Shown piece after piece: positions 8,490 to 18,143 of a stretch of DNA of 64,000 nucleotides. Within the stretch, counting starts at the first letter, position 1. The number at the start of each line of letters is the position of its first letter. A program made the translations under genes and the position numbers. A model generated the notes under the pieces. The model was given only the letters and a program-made list of their open reading frames with translations. It was not told the origin of the DNA and did not search any database. The DNA is from an uncultured Paenibacillaceae bacterium (GTDB lineage Bacteria; Bacillota; Bacilli; Aneurinibacillales; Aneurinibacillaceae): the NCBI GenBank assembly GCA_937874515.1, contig CALNBV010000236.1:1-64000 (forward strand), in the 5' to 3' direction.

Positions 8490-9557
8490 ATGTTTACAAA
8501 AGATATACCTATAGAAAAATTACTCTCCCATGATGCTAACTACATTCCTATCGACGTTCGCAGCCCTGGGGAGTTTCATGAAGCAACCATTCCTGGTGCC
8601 ATTAATATCCCCCTTTTCACAAATGAAGAACGTGCCATCGTGGGAACCACCTACAAACAAAAAGGGCAAAAAGAAGCCAAATGGCTAGGGATGGAAATTG
8701 TGTCGCCGAAATTGCCTTCTATGCTTAAAGAAATAAAAAACCTGATAGAAGCAGGAAAAGTTCCCCTCCTTTTTTGCTGGCGGGGTGGTATGCGCAGTAT
8801 GTCCATGGCTACTTTCGCCGGTTTTTCGGGCTTACGGGTTTTTCGTCTTACTGGAGGATATCGAGCATTTCGCCAGTATATAGTTGAACATCTAAATGAA
8901 CATCTCTTGCCAAAACAAACCTTCGTTTTACATGGGATGACGGGTGTGGGAAAAACCTTGATTTTAAATCAGCTTAAAAAAGAGGGGGAACCTGTTTTAG
9001 ATTTGGAGGGATTTGCTGGACATCGGGGGTCGGTATTTGGCTCCATTGGTATAGAAGAAAAAAATCAAAAGTCCTTTGATGGGGAACTTTTTGATACCTT
9101 ATGGTCGTTTAAGGAAAAACAGATACCCTACATGTTTGTTGAAGCAGAAAGCCGGCGCATCGGGCGTATCTTGCTTCCTGATTTCATTATGGAAGCAAAG
9201 GATAAAGGGTTCCATCTTTTGATTACTGCCTCTCTTGATATGCGTGTAGAACGAATTTATGAGGATTACATTGGTCCTAATGAACAAGAACCCTGGTTTT
9301 TCAATCAGGTACAACAGGCTTTTCAACACATTGCGAAAAGGATGGAAACAGGATCTAGAACTGATTGTTACCGTTATTTAATGGAAAAAAAATATCGCCA
9401 TTTTATTCGTACCCTTTTAGTTTCCTATTATGATCCCAGATATGCGAACAAAGAGAATGAATATGAAGGCCAATTTATTGAAATCAATGCTGAAGATATT
9501 AAAATGGCGGCTAAAACCATCAAGGAAATGGCTTCACCACCAATTGTAAAGGCATAA
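8490..9557 (+). CDS. mnmH: tRNA 2-selenouridine synthase MnmH (YbbB)
   Basis: MnmH replaces the sulfur of 2-thiouridine at the tRNA wobble position with selenium, using selenophosphate from SelD, via a geranylated intermediate. It has 355 residues. A rhodanese domain fills residues 1-130 with Cys96 in the conserved LLFCWRGGMRS, and a P-loop GMTGVGKT is at 149-156. The start at 8490 has AAGGAG 9 bases upstream; an upstream ATG at 8406 lies in the selD promoter side. It is divergent from selD-selA, with 75 bases between starts, giving a three-gene selenium locus. MnmH is uncommon in Bacillales. Confidence 0.95.
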   Translation: MFTKDIPIEKLLSHDANYIPIDVRSPGEFHEATIPGAINIPLFTNEERAIVGTTYKQKGQKEAKWLGMEIVSPKLPSMLKEIKNLIEAGKVPLLFCWRGGMRSMSMATFAGFSGLRVFRLTGGYRAFRQYIVEHLNEHLLPKQTFVLHGMTGVGKTLILNQLKKEGEPVLDLEGFAGHRGSVFGSIGIEEKNQKSFDGELFDTLWSFKEKQIPYMFVEAESRRIGRILLPDFIMEAKDKGFHLLITASLDMRVERIYEDYIGPNEQEPWFFNQVQQAFQHIAKRMETGSRTDCYRYLMEKKYRHFIRTLLVSYYDPRYANKENEYEGQFIEINAEDIKMAAKTIKEMASPPIVKA

Positions 9558-9560
9558 TAA

Positions 9561-9588
9561 AAACCCCGAAGCAAAAGCTTCGGGGTTT
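9561..9588. terminator. Bidirectional terminator between mnmH and tuf
   Basis: A perfect 12-bp stem AAACCCCGAAGC/GCTTCGGGGTTT with loop AAAA, bounded by A and T runs, lies between the convergent mnmH and tuf genes. It ends both the str operon and mnmH. Confidence 0.9.
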
Positions 9589-9622
9589 CTTTAATGGTTC
9601 CTAAATGAATTAGAAAACCAAA

Positions 9623-10813
9623 TTATTTAATGATAGAAGCTACTGCACCAGCGCCTACAGTACGTCCGCCTTCACGAATAGCGAAGCGAGTTCCTTCTTC
9701 CATAGCGATAGAGCTGATTAATTCAACAGTAATTTCGATGTTATCGCCAGGCATAACCATTTCAGTACCTTCTGGAAGTTTGATGATTCCAGTTACGTCA
9801 GTTGTACGGAAATAGAATTGTGGACGATAGTTAGAGAAGAATGGAGTGTGACGTCCACCCTCTTCTTTAGAAAGAACGTAGATTTGAGCAACGAAAGAAG
9901 TATGTGGTTTTACAGAACCTGGTTTAGCAAGTACTTGTCCACGTTCGATGTCGCTACGGTCTACCCCACGAAGAAGTGCACCAATGTTGTCTCCAGCTTG
10001 AGCTTGGTCAAGAAGTTTACGGAACATTTCTACACCTGTAACAGTGGTTTGTTTTGGTTCTTCAGTTAAACCGATGATTTGAACTTGTTCACCAACTTTT
10101 ACAACACCACGTTCAACACGACCAGTTGCAACAGTACCACGGCCAGTGATAGAGAATACGTCTTCCACAGGCATTAAGAATGGTTGGTCAACAGCACGTT
10201 CTGGAGTTGGGATGTAAGAGTCAACAGCATCCATTAATTCATGGATTTTAGCTCCCCATTCGCTAGTTGGATCTTCTAAAGCTTTTAATGCAGACCCTTT
10301 AACAACTGGAATGTCGTCTCCTGGGAATTCGTATTCAGAAAGAAGGTCACGAATTTCCATTTCAACGAGTTCAAGTAATTCTTCATCGTCAACCATGTCA
10401 CATTTGTTCATGAATACTACGATGTAAGGTACGCCTACTTGGCGAGAAAGAAGGATGTGTTCACGAGTTTGTGGCATTGGACCATCAGCAGCAGAAACTA
10501 CGAGGATCGCGCCATCCATTTGTGCAGCACCAGTGATCATGTTTTTAACATAGTCAGCATGGCCTGGGCAGTCAACGTGTGCATAGTGACGAGCTGCAGT
10601 TTCATACTCAACGTGAGCAGTAGAGATTGTGATTCCGCGTTCACGTTCTTCAGGAGCGGCGTCAATGCTGCCGTAATCCATAGCTTTTGCTTGACCGGAT
10701 TGTGCAAGTACAGTTGTAATTGCAGCAGTTAAAGTAGTTTTACCATGGTCAACGTGTCCGATAGTACCAATGTTTACGTGTGGTTTCGTACGTTCGAATT
10801 TTTCCTTAGCCAT
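9623..10813 (-). CDS. tuf: Elongation factor Tu
   Basis: EF-Tu delivers aminoacyl-tRNA to the ribosomal A site. The 396-residue sequence shows G1 GHVDHGKT (19-26), G3 DCPGH (81-85) and G4 NKCD (136-139), then domains II and III with [12 protein letters not shown] and the C-terminal GRTVGAGAV. It is the last gene of the str operon, 84 bases after fusA, ahead of a strong terminator. In many relatives the S10 operon follows; here it does not. Confidence 0.99.
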   Translation of the reverse strand: MAKEKFERTKPHVNIGTIGHVDHGKTTLTAAITTVLAQSGQAKAMDYGSIDAAPEERERGITISTAHVEYETAARHYAHVDCPGHADYVKNMITGAAQMDGAILVVSAADGPMPQTREHILLSRQVGVPYIVVFMNKCDMVDDEELLELVEMEIRDLLSEYEFPGDDIPVVKGSALKALEDPTSEWGAKIHELMDAVDSYIPTPERAVDQPFLMPVEDVFSITGRGTVATGRVERGVVKVGEQVQIIGLTEEPKQTTVTGVEMFRKLLDQAQAGDNIGALLRGVDRSDIERGQVLAKPGSVKPHTSFVAQIYVLSKEEGGRHTPFFSNYRPQFYFRTTDVTGIIKLPEGTEMVMPGDNIEITVELISSIAMEEGTRFAIREGGRTVGAGAVASIIK

Positions 10814-10897
10814 CTGGAAAAATGCCTCCTTAAAAATTAAATTATATTAGTTAATTGTATATGTTTTTTAATTGGCAATAAAGGGCAGTAACAAATT

Positions 10898-12976
10898 CTA
10901 CAAACCTTTAGCCTTTTTAATGATTTCATCAGAAATGTTTCTTGGAACTTCGTCATAGTGATCGAATTCCATGCTGTAATTGCCACGACCCTGTGTACGA
11001 GAACGAAGAGTAGTCGCATATCCGAACATTTCGGAAAGAGGTACAAAACCACGGATGATTTGTGCACCGTTGCGAGCTTCCATACCTTCGATACGTCCAC
11101 GACGGGAAGTAAGGTCACCCATTACATCACCCATGTATTCTTCAGGAACAGTGATTTCAATTTTCTCAATCGGTTCCAAAATACATGGATTACATTTCCT
11201 ACCTGCTTCTTTTAAGGACATTGAAGCAGCAATTTTAAACGCCATTTCAGAGGAGTCAACTTCATGGTAACTACCATGAACAAGACGAGCAGTTAAGTCA
11301 AGAATTGGATATCCAGCGAGAACACCATTTTTCATAGCATCTTCGATACCCGCTTGAACTGCAGGGACGTATTCACGAGGAACAACACCACCCACAATTT
11401 TGTTTTCGAATACAAGACCAGCACCTGATTCGCCTGGTTCAAATTCGATAACAACGTGACCGTATTGACCTTTACCACCTGATTGTTTAGCGTATTTCGT
11501 ATCAACTTTTGCAGGTTGACGGAATGCTTCTTTGTAAGCAACCTGTGGAGCACCTACATTGGCTTCTACTTTGAATTCCCGTTTTAAACGGTCAACGATG
11601 ATATCAAGGTGAAGTTCACCCATACCAGAGATGATCGTTTGTCCAGTTTCATGGTCAGTGAACGTTTTGAAGGTTGGATCTTCTTCGGCCAATTTAGCAA
11701 GAGCCATACCCATTTTATCCTGGTCGGCTTTTGTTTTTGGCTCGATAGAAATAGAGATAACTGGATCAGGGAATTCCATAGATTCAAGAATAACAGTATC
11801 CTTTTCATCGCATAGAGTATCCCCAGTTGTTGTATCTTTTAAACCTACGCCTGCAGCAATGTCTCCGGAATAAACGGTTTTAATTTCTTCACGGTGGTTA
11901 GCATGCATTTGCAGGATACGGCCAATACGTTCCCGTTTCCCTTTGGTAGAGTTGAGTACATAAGAACCGGAATCCAGTACACCAGAGTATACACGGAAGA
12001 AGGTTAACTTCCCAACATAAGGGTCAGTCATGATTTTGAATGCTAACGCAGCAAAAGGAGCCTCGTCGCTAGATTCACGTACAGTTTCCTCACCAGTATC
12101 AGGGTCAGTACCTTTAATTGCATGTACATCAAGTGGAGATGGCAAGTAGTCAACTACTGCATCCAACATTGGTTGTACCCCTTTATTCTTGTAAGAAGAT
12201 CCACAAAGAACTGGAGTAATTTGAACATTACATACCCCTTTACGAAGAGCAGCTTTTAATTCTGCTTCAGAAATCTCTTCCCCTTCGAGGTATTTCATGG
12301 TTAATTCTTCATCCAATTCTGCGATGGATTCAATCATTTTCAAACGCCATTCTTCAGCCAATTCCATCATATCTTCAGGAATGTCAGCTTCTTCTGACGT
12401 AGTGCCAAGGTCATCAGTATAGATGATGGCTTTGTTTTTAACAAGGTCAATAAGACCAACGAAGGTATCTTCTGCGCCAATAGGCAATTGAATCGGAACA
12501 GCATTAGCTCCGAGACGATCACGCATTTGTTGCACCCCTGATAAGAAGTTAGCGCCAAGAATATCCATTTTATTTACATATGCAATACGTGGTACATCGT
12601 ATTTATCAGCCTGACGCCATACAGTTTCAGACTGAGGCTCAACGCCACCTTTAGCACAGAATACGCCTACTGCACCATCTAATACACGAAGGGAGCGTTC
12701 AACTTCAACAGTGAAGTCTACGTGGCCAGGGGTATCAATAATATTGATCCGATTGCCTTTCCATTGTGCTGTAGTTGCAGCGGAAGTAATTGTGATTCCA
12801 CGTTCTTGTTCTTGTTCCATCCAGTCCATAGTGGCTGCACCCTCATGAGTTTCACCAATTTTATGAACACGGCCAGTATAGAACAGAATACGCTCAGTGG
12901 TTGTCGTTTTACCGGCATCGATGTGAGCCATAATACCAATATTACGAGTGTTAAGTAGGGGGAATTCGCGTCCCAT
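10898..12976 (-). CDS. fusA: Elongation factor G
   Basis: EF-G drives translocation of the ribosome with GTP. It has 692 residues with G1 AHIDAGKTT (17-25), the switch [12 protein letters not shown]3 DTPGHVD and G4 NKMD, then domains II-V ending [15 protein letters not shown]. It sits between rpsG and tuf in the str operon. Start ATG 12976 is preceded by GAAAGGGG. Confidence 0.99.
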   Translation of the reverse strand: MGREFPLLNTRNIGIMAHIDAGKTTTTERILFYTGRVHKIGETHEGAATMDWMEQEQERGITITSAATTAQWKGNRINIIDTPGHVDFTVEVERSLRVLDGAVGVFCAKGGVEPQSETVWRQADKYDVPRIAYVNKMDILGANFLSGVQQMRDRLGANAVPIQLPIGAEDTFVGLIDLVKNKAIIYTDDLGTTSEEADIPEDMMELAEEWRLKMIESIAELDEELTMKYLEGEEISEAELKAALRKGVCNVQITPVLCGSSYKNKGVQPMLDAVVDYLPSPLDVHAIKGTDPDTGEETVRESSDEAPFAALAFKIMTDPYVGKLTFFRVYSGVLDSGSYVLNSTKGKRERIGRILQMHANHREEIKTVYSGDIAAGVGLKDTTTGDTLCDEKDTVILESMEFPDPVISISIEPKTKADQDKMGMALAKLAEEDPTFKTFTDHETGQTIISGMGELHLDIIVDRLKREFKVEANVGAPQVAYKEAFRQPAKVDTKYAKQSGGKGQYGHVVIEFEPGESGAGLVFENKIVGGVVPREYVPAVQAGIEDAMKNGVLAGYPILDLTARLVHGSYHEVDSSEMAFKIAASMSLKEAGRKCNPCILEPIEKIEITVPEEYMGDVMGDLTSRRGRIEGMEARNGAQIIRGFVPLSEMFGYATTLRSRTQGRGNYSMEFDHYDEVPRNISDEIIKKAKGL

Positions 12977-13013
12977 TTGATATCGGCCCCTTTCTTCAAG
13001 ATGAAGATATGAA

Positions 13014-13043
13014 AATCAAAGCGACTATTAAGCCGCTTCGATT
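13014..13043 (-). other. Stem-loop in rpsG-fusA spacer
   Basis: AATCGAAGCG and CGCTTTGATT form a 10-bp stem (one G-U) directly after the rpsG stop. It is followed by TTC rather than a strong T run, so it looks more like a processing or stabilising hairpin than a terminator. Function is unknown. Confidence 0.45.
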
Positions 13044-13514
13044 CTACCAGCGGTAATGTGCAAACGCTTTGTTTGCTTCCGCCATTTTATGGGTATCCTC
13101 GCGTTTCTTCACAGATGCACCAGTGTTGTTAGCTGCATCGAGAATTTCACCAGCAAGGCGTTCTTCCATGGTTTTCTCTCCGCGTCTGCGAGAGTATGTT
13201 ACCAACCAGCGAAGCCCAAGAGTTGTGCGGCGTTCTGGACGTACTTCAACAGGTACTTGATAGTTAGCACCACCAACACGGCGTGCACGAACTTCGAGAA
13301 CTGGCATAATGTTTTTCATTGCTTCTTCAAATACTTCCATAGCTTCGCGGCCAGTGCGTTGTTGCACAAGTTGGAAAGCATCATAAAGAATACGTTGAGA
13401 AACACCGCGTTTCCCGTCAAGCATCATGCGGTTAATTAAGCGAGTAACAAGTTTGCTGTTATAAATCGGATCGGGTAATACATCACGGCGAGGTACTGGT
13501 CCTTTACGTGGCAT
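13044..13514 (-). CDS. rpsG: 30S ribosomal protein S7
   Basis: S7 nucleates assembly of the 30S head and contacts the E site. The 156-residue protein begins [16 protein letters not shown] and contains the typical [18 protein letters not shown] and ends [13 protein letters not shown]. It follows rpsL by 57 bases in the str operon. In E. coli S7 is the operon autoregulator; whether it is so here cannot be seen. Confidence 0.98.
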   Translation of the reverse strand: MPRKGPVPRRDVLPDPIYNSKLVTRLINRMMLDGKRGVSQRILYDAFQLVQQRTGREAMEVFEEAMKNIMPVLEVRARRVGGANYQVPVEVRPERRTTLGLRWLVTYSRRRGEKTMEERLAGEILDAANNTGASVKKREDTHKMAEANKAFAHYRW

Positions 13515-13571
13515 AGTTTTCCCTCCTTTACTTCTAATTTTTCTTTTTTTGAATCAAACGAAACATACAAA

Positions 13572-13994
13572 TTAAGCTTTAGGAGCTTTTGGACGTTTTG
13601 AACCGTATTTAGAACGAGACTGCTTGCGGTTTTGTACCCCAGCTGTATCGAGAGCACCACGTACAATTTTGTAACGTACCCCAGGTAAGTCTTTTACACG
13701 ACCACCACGAACAAGAACAACGCTATGCTCTTGTAAGTTATGGCCAATCCCTGGAATATATGCGGTAACCTCGATTCCGTTTGTTAAACGAACACGGGCA
13801 TATTTACGCAATGCAGAGTTCGGTTTTTTCGGCGTCATTGTACCAACACGAGTACATACCCCACGTTTTTGTGGAGAGTTCAAGTTAGTAAGCTCTTTCT
13901 TCATACTGTTATAACCTTTTAAAAGAGCAGGAGACTTAGATTTGTACTCCTTCTTTTCGCGACCTTTGCGTACAAGCTGATTGATCGTTGGCAT
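13572..13994 (-). CDS. rpsL: 30S ribosomal protein S12
   Basis: S12 shapes the decoding centre. The 140-residue protein starts [12 protein letters not shown] and has [11 protein letters not shown], with the lysine typical of streptomycin-sensitive S12, and [12 protein letters not shown] 13994 has AAGGAGGTG at ideal distance; the GTG three codons earlier is part of that ribosome site and is rejected. A long hairpin lies in the 133-base gap upstream. Confidence 0.98.
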   Translation of the reverse strand: MPTINQLVRKGREKKEYKSKSPALLKGYNSMKKELTNLNSPQKRGVCTRVGTMTPKKPNSALRKYARVRLTNGIEVTAYIPGIGHNLQEHSVVLVRGGRVKDLPGVRYKIVRGALDTAGVQNRKQSRSKYGSKRPKAPKA

Positions 13995-14067
13995 GTGTCG
14001 CACCTCCTTCCAAACTTAGCGATTTAAGACCACAGGTCCTGGTGATTCATCAAAAGGCAAATGAAAA

Positions 14068-14122
14068 GTTTTTGCCATCGCACCCTGGGACCATTAGGTT
14101 TCAGAGTACGATGAGCAAAAAC
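14068..14122 (-). other. Long structured element between rplGB and rpsL
   Basis: The minus strand can fold an outer stem of 13 bp with one bulged base: GTTTTTGC (14122-14115), bulge T, CATCG (14113-14109) pairs with CGATG and GCAAAAAC (14080-14068). The enclosed part can fold further (CTG..ACC-TAAT-GGT..CAG with an internal loop). It begins 5 bases after the rplGB stop and has no T run. A structured regulatory or processing element is likely; its ligand is unknown. Confidence 0.55.
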
Positions 14123-14127
14123 AGGGT

Positions 14128-14388
14128 TTACCTTGTTGATTCTAGTTTAATTCCAACTACTGCAGCACTTACTTCAATTCCACATACCTTACCAAGATGG
14201 CGCATGGAGTCCACATAGGACACAGGAATCTCGTATTCCTTGCATAAGGATAAGATTTTCCCAATGACCCGATCATCCGCATCCTCCGCAACCACAATCT
14301 GGGACATCTGGCCCTTTTCAATGGCCCGAATCGTATGCTTCGTGCCAACAGTAATAGATGCTGCCTTCTCTACTTTATCATAAGACAT
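14128..14388 (-). CDS. rplGB: L7Ae-family K-turn-binding ribosomal protein (YbxF-like)
   Basis: An 86-residue L7Ae/L30e-type RNA-binding protein. The fold signature is TVGTKHTIRAIEKGQMSQIV, then VVAEDADD and VCGIEVSAAVVGI. It resembles B. subtilis YbxF, which binds K-turn RNAs. Start ATG 14388 (MSYDKVEKA) is chosen because GGAGG lies 8 bases upstream and YbxF starts the same way; an ATG two codons earlier is too close to it. It opens the str operon behind its own promoter. Confidence 0.93.
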   Translation of the reverse strand: MSYDKVEKAASITVGTKHTIRAIEKGQMSQIVVAEDADDRVIGKILSLCKEYEIPVSYVDSMRHLGKVCGIEVSAAVVGIKLESTR

Positions 14389-14429
14389 TTTCATATCCTC
14401 CAAAGTACAGGTATCAGGCACACTTAAAT

Positions 14430-14458
14430 ATAATATCACCAGGCAAATCCGGTGTCAA
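14430..14458 (-). promoter_or_regulatory. Sigma-A promoter of the str operon
   Basis: A consensus -35 TTGACA (14458-14453), 17-base spacer and -10 TATTAT (14435-14430) lie directly after the rpoC stop codon. It would drive rplGB-rpsL-rpsG-fusA-tuf separately from rpoBC read-through. Confidence 0.75.
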
Positions 14459-14460
14459 GT

Positions 14461-17400
14461 TTAAACTGACCATTCTTCTACTGCATTTTCTTCTGAATTA
14501 TCATCAGAAAGGGATTCATTAACTTCTGACTCTTTAGGCATTAAATCATGTTCTAATTCAATGTTCCTATAACGATTCATACCTGTTCCTGCAGGTACAA
14601 GCTTACCAATGATAACATTCTCTTTCAGACCAAGGAGACGGTCCACTTTCCCTTTAATTGCTGCATCTGTTAAGACACGAGTGGTCTCCTGGAAGGATGC
14701 TGCAGAAAGGAATGAATCTGTTTCAAGAGATGCTTTGGTAATCCCAAGGAGAACAGGGCGAGCTACAGCAGGTTGTTTTCCTTCCCAAAGTGCCTTTTGG
14801 TTGGCTGCTTCGAATTCATGGATTTCAACATAAGAACCAGGAAGAAGATCAGTCTCACCATTATCGATGATACGGACTTTCCGGAGCATTTGCCGAACCA
14901 TAACTTCAACGTGCTTATCGTTAATTTCTACCCCTTGCATCCGGTATACTTTTTGTACCTCTTGCAAGATATAGTATTGAACACCACGCAAGCCACGAAC
15001 TTTGAGCATTTCCTTCGGATCTACGGAACCCTCTGTTAATTCCTCGCCAATCCCAACCTTATGCCCCACAGGGACTTTAATGCGAGAGCCATAAGGAATT
15101 TGATAAACTTTGTTTTCTGTTTCCCCGCGAATTTCAACTTCCCGGCGTTCTTTGCCTTCACGAATCTCAATGACTTCCCCTTCAATTTCTGTAATAAGGG
15201 CTTGCCCTTTTGGATTACGGGCTTCAAATAGCTCTTGAATACGAGGAAGACCTTGCGTGATATCGTCACCGGCTACCCCACCTGTATGGAAGGTACGCAT
15301 GGTTAACTGGGTACCTGGTTCACCAATGGATTGGGCCGCAATAATGCCAACTGCTTCCCCAACATCCACTTCTTTACCCGTTGCCAGGTTACGTCCATAA
15401 CACTTCTTACATACCCCATGCTGGGTACGACAAGCCATAACAGAACGAATATAAACTTCCTCAATGCCTGCTGCTATAATCGTTTCTGCAATTTCTTCAT
15501 CAATTAAATCATTGCGTTGCACAATGATTTCCCCTGTTTGTGGGTGTCGAAGGGTTTGGAATGAATACCGCCCGACAAGACGATCGTAAAGGTCCTCAAT
15601 CATTTCATTGCCATCACGAATAGCACGGGCAGGAATTCCTTTATCAGTACCGCAATCTTCCTCACGGGCAATAACATCCTGAGCAACGTCTACGAGACGA
15701 CGGGTCAGGTAACCAGAGTCAGCAGTACGTAACGCAGTATCCGCCAGCCCTTTCCGAGCACCGTGGGTAGAAATAAAGTATTCCAAAACCGTTAATCCTT
15801 CCCGGAAGTTGGATTTAATTGGCAATTCAATAATTCTCCCAGATGGGTTAGCCATCAATCCACGCATCCCGGCTAACTGAGTAATCTGGGATACGTTACC
15901 CCGTGCCCCCGAAGTCGCCATCATGTTAATGGCATTGAATTTATCCAATGAGTCCATCAACACTTTCGTAACTTCATCTTTTGCTTTACTCCAAATGGAG
16001 ATTACCCGGTCGTAACGTTCATTTTCCGTAATTAAACCTCTACGGTATTGGTTCATAACCACATTTACTTTTTGGTCTGCTTCATCCAAAATCCGCTGTT
16101 TTTCCTTAGGTGGATTAATATCAGAAACGGCAACGGTAATCCCTGCACGGGTAGAATACTTAAAGCCAGCCTCTTTAATTCGGTCCAGAATCACGGAAGT
16201 TTGGGTTGTACCAAAGCGGCGGAAACATTCTGCGATAATGGTTCCAAGGAATTTCTTCGTTACTGCCTGTTGTTCTGGCAATTGTTGAATGAATTCCCGT
16301 ACATTAACCCCTTTATCGAAAATGAAATATTTATCCGGAACTTGTTTTTGTAAATTATCTTTCGTTGGTTCATTAATGTAAGGAAGCTCTGGAGGGAAGA
16401 TTTCATTCAGAATAATTTTCCCAACAGTTGTAATTAACAAAGCATTGCTTTGTTGTTCCGTAAAGGACGTTTTATTTAAATTCTTCGCATACACACCAAT
16501 ACGGGCATGTAAACCAACCACTCCATTTGCATAAGCAGAAATGGCTTGATCACCATTAGGGAAAACTTTCCCTTCTCCAACAGCTTTGCTGTCTTCCATG
16601 GTTAAATAGAACATCCCCAGTACCATATCCTGTGATGGTGTAACAACTGGCTTACCATCTTTCGGGTTCAGGATATTTTGCGCGGCAAGCATCAACAATC
16701 TGGCTTCAGCCTGTGCTTCCGCAGAAAGAGGTACATGGACAGCCATTTGGTCACCATCAAAGTCAGCATTATATGCTGTACAAACGAGTGGATGAAGACG
16801 AATGGCCCGACCTTCTACAAGGGTAGGTTCAAATGCCTGAATCCCCAGACGGTGAAGGGTGGGGGCACGGTTCAAGAGCACTGGATGTTCTTTAATCACA
16901 TCTTCAAGAACGTCCCAAACTTCTGGATGAATCCGTTCCACTTTCCGTTTTGCGGATTTAATATTATGAGCTAATCCTTTACTAACCAACTCTTTCATAA
17001 CGAAAGGTTTAAAGAGTTCCAATGCCATTTCTTTTGGCAAACCGCACTGGTACATCTTCAATTGAGGCCCTACTACGATAACAGAACGTCCGGAGTAGTC
17101 TACACGTTTCCCAAGAAGGTTTTGACGGAAACGTCCTTGTTTCCCTTTAAGCATATGGCTCAAGGATTTAAGTGGACGATTGCCAGGTCCTGTTACAGGA
17201 CGTCCCCGGCGGCCATTATCAATCAGGGCGTCTACTGCTTCTTGAAGCATACGTTTTTCATTTTGTACGATAATATCAGGAGCGCCTAAATCTAAAAGGC
17301 GTTTTAAACGGTTATTCCGATTGATTACCCGACGATATAAATCATTCAAATCTGATGTAGCAAAACGTCCCCCATCCAACTGAACCATAGGACGCAATTC

Positions 17401-18108
17401 CGGTGGAATTACTGGGAGAACATCCAATACCATCCAATCAGGATGATTGCCGGAGTTGCGGAAGGCTTCTAATACTTCTAAGCGTTTAATCACCCGATTC
17501 CTTCTTTGGCCCTGGGCATTCTTCAACTCTTCCTTTAAGTAATCCACTTCTTTATCAAGGTCTATTTCTGCAAGAAGCTTTCTAATTGCTTCAGCACCCA
17601 TAGAAGCCTGGAACGTATTCCCGTATTTTTCCCGGTAATTTCGATACTCTTTTTCAGAAAGAAGTTGTTTTTTCTCCAGTGGCGTATCCCCAGCATCAGT
17701 AACCACATAGGAAGCGAAATAGATAACCTCTTCTAAGGAACGAGGGGACATATCTAAAACAAGACCCATGCGACTAGGAATCCCTTTGAAGTACCAAATG
17801 TGGGAAACAGGGGCAGCTAATTCAATGTGCCCCATTCTTTCCCTTCTTACTTTCGCCCGGGTTACTTCAACACCGCAGCGATCACAAACAACACCTTTAT
17901 ATCGAACCCGTTTATATTTACCGCAATGACATTCCCAGTCCTTCGTTGGGCCGAAAATCTTTTCGCAGAACAATCCTTCTTTTTCCGGTTTTAATGTCCG
18001 GTAGTTGATGGTTTCAGGTTTCTTTACTTCACCAAAGGACCATGAGCGGATCTTATCAGGTGAAGCGAGGCCAATTTTCATGGACTCGAAATTATTCACA
18101 TCTAACAA
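14461..18108 (-). CDS. rpoC: RNA polymerase beta' subunit
   Basis: The 1215-residue beta' subunit forms the active-site side of the clamp. The catalytic NADFDGD is at residues 447-453. The N-terminal zinc site uses Cys60, 62, 75 and 78, and a second zinc site appears in [11 protein letters not shown]. The start is TTG 18108 (MLDVNNFES), as in B. subtilis; GGGAGG is 11 bases upstream. It follows rpoB by 35 bases. Confidence 0.99.
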   Translation of the reverse strand: MLDVNNFESMKIGLASPDKIRSWSFGEVKKPETINYRTLKPEKEGLFCEKIFGPTKDWECHCGKYKRVRYKGVVCDRCGVEVTRAKVRRERMGHIELAAPVSHIWYFKGIPSRMGLVLDMSPRSLEEVIYFASYVVTDAGDTPLEKKQLLSEKEYRNYREKYGNTFQASMGAEAIRKLLAEIDLDKEVDYLKEELKNAQGQRRNRVIKRLEVLEAFRNSGNHPDWMVLDVLPVIPPELRPMVQLDGGRFATSDLNDLYRRVINRNNRLKRLLDLGAPDIIVQNEKRMLQEAVDALIDNGRRGRPVTGPGNRPLKSLSHMLKGKQGRFRQNLLGKRVDYSGRSVIVVGPQLKMYQCGLPKEMALELFKPFVMKELVSKGLAHNIKSAKRKVERIHPEVWDVLEDVIKEHPVLLNRAPTLHRLGIQAFEPTLVEGRAIRLHPLVCTAYNADFDGDQMAVHVPLSAEAQAEARLLMLAAQNILNPKDGKPVVTPSQDMVLGMFYLTMEDSKAVGEGKVFPNGDQAISAYANGVVGLHARIGVYAKNLNKTSFTEQQSNALLITTVGKIILNEIFPPELPYINEPTKDNLQKQVPDKYFIFDKGVNVREFIQQLPEQQAVTKKFLGTIIAECFRRFGTTQTSVILDRIKEAGFKYSTRAGITVAVSDINPPKEKQRILDEADQKVNVVMNQYRRGLITENERYDRVISIWSKAKDEVTKVLMDSLDKFNAINMMATSGARGNVSQITQLAGMRGLMANPSGRIIELPIKSNFREGLTVLEYFISTHGARKGLADTALRTADSGYLTRRLVDVAQDVIAREEDCGTDKGIPARAIRDGNEMIEDLYDRLVGRYSFQTLRHPQTGEIIVQRNDLIDEEIAETIIAAGIEEVYIRSVMACRTQHGVCKKCYGRNLATGKEVDVGEAVGIIAAQSIGEPGTQLTMRTFHTGGVAGDDITQGLPRIQELFEARNPKGQALITEIEGEVIEIREGKERREVEIRGETENKVYQIPYGSRIKVPVGHKVGIGEELTEGSVDPKEMLKVRGLRGVQYYILQEVQKVYRMQGVEINDKHVEVMVRQMLRKVRIIDNGETDLLPGSYVEIHEFEAANQKALWEGKQPAVARPVLLGITKASLETDSFLSAASFQETTRVLTDAAIKGKVDRLLGLKENVIIGKLVPAGTGMNRYRNIELEHDLMPKESEVNESLSDDNSEENAVEEWSV

Positions 18109-18143
18109 AGGGCATTCCTCCCATTACTTCCCGGTTTCATCCT

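Noticed and set aside
10837..11118. 93-residue ORF on minus at the 3' end of fusA
   Set aside because: It is out of frame with, and almost wholly inside, fusA, and resembles no protein; a shadow ORF.
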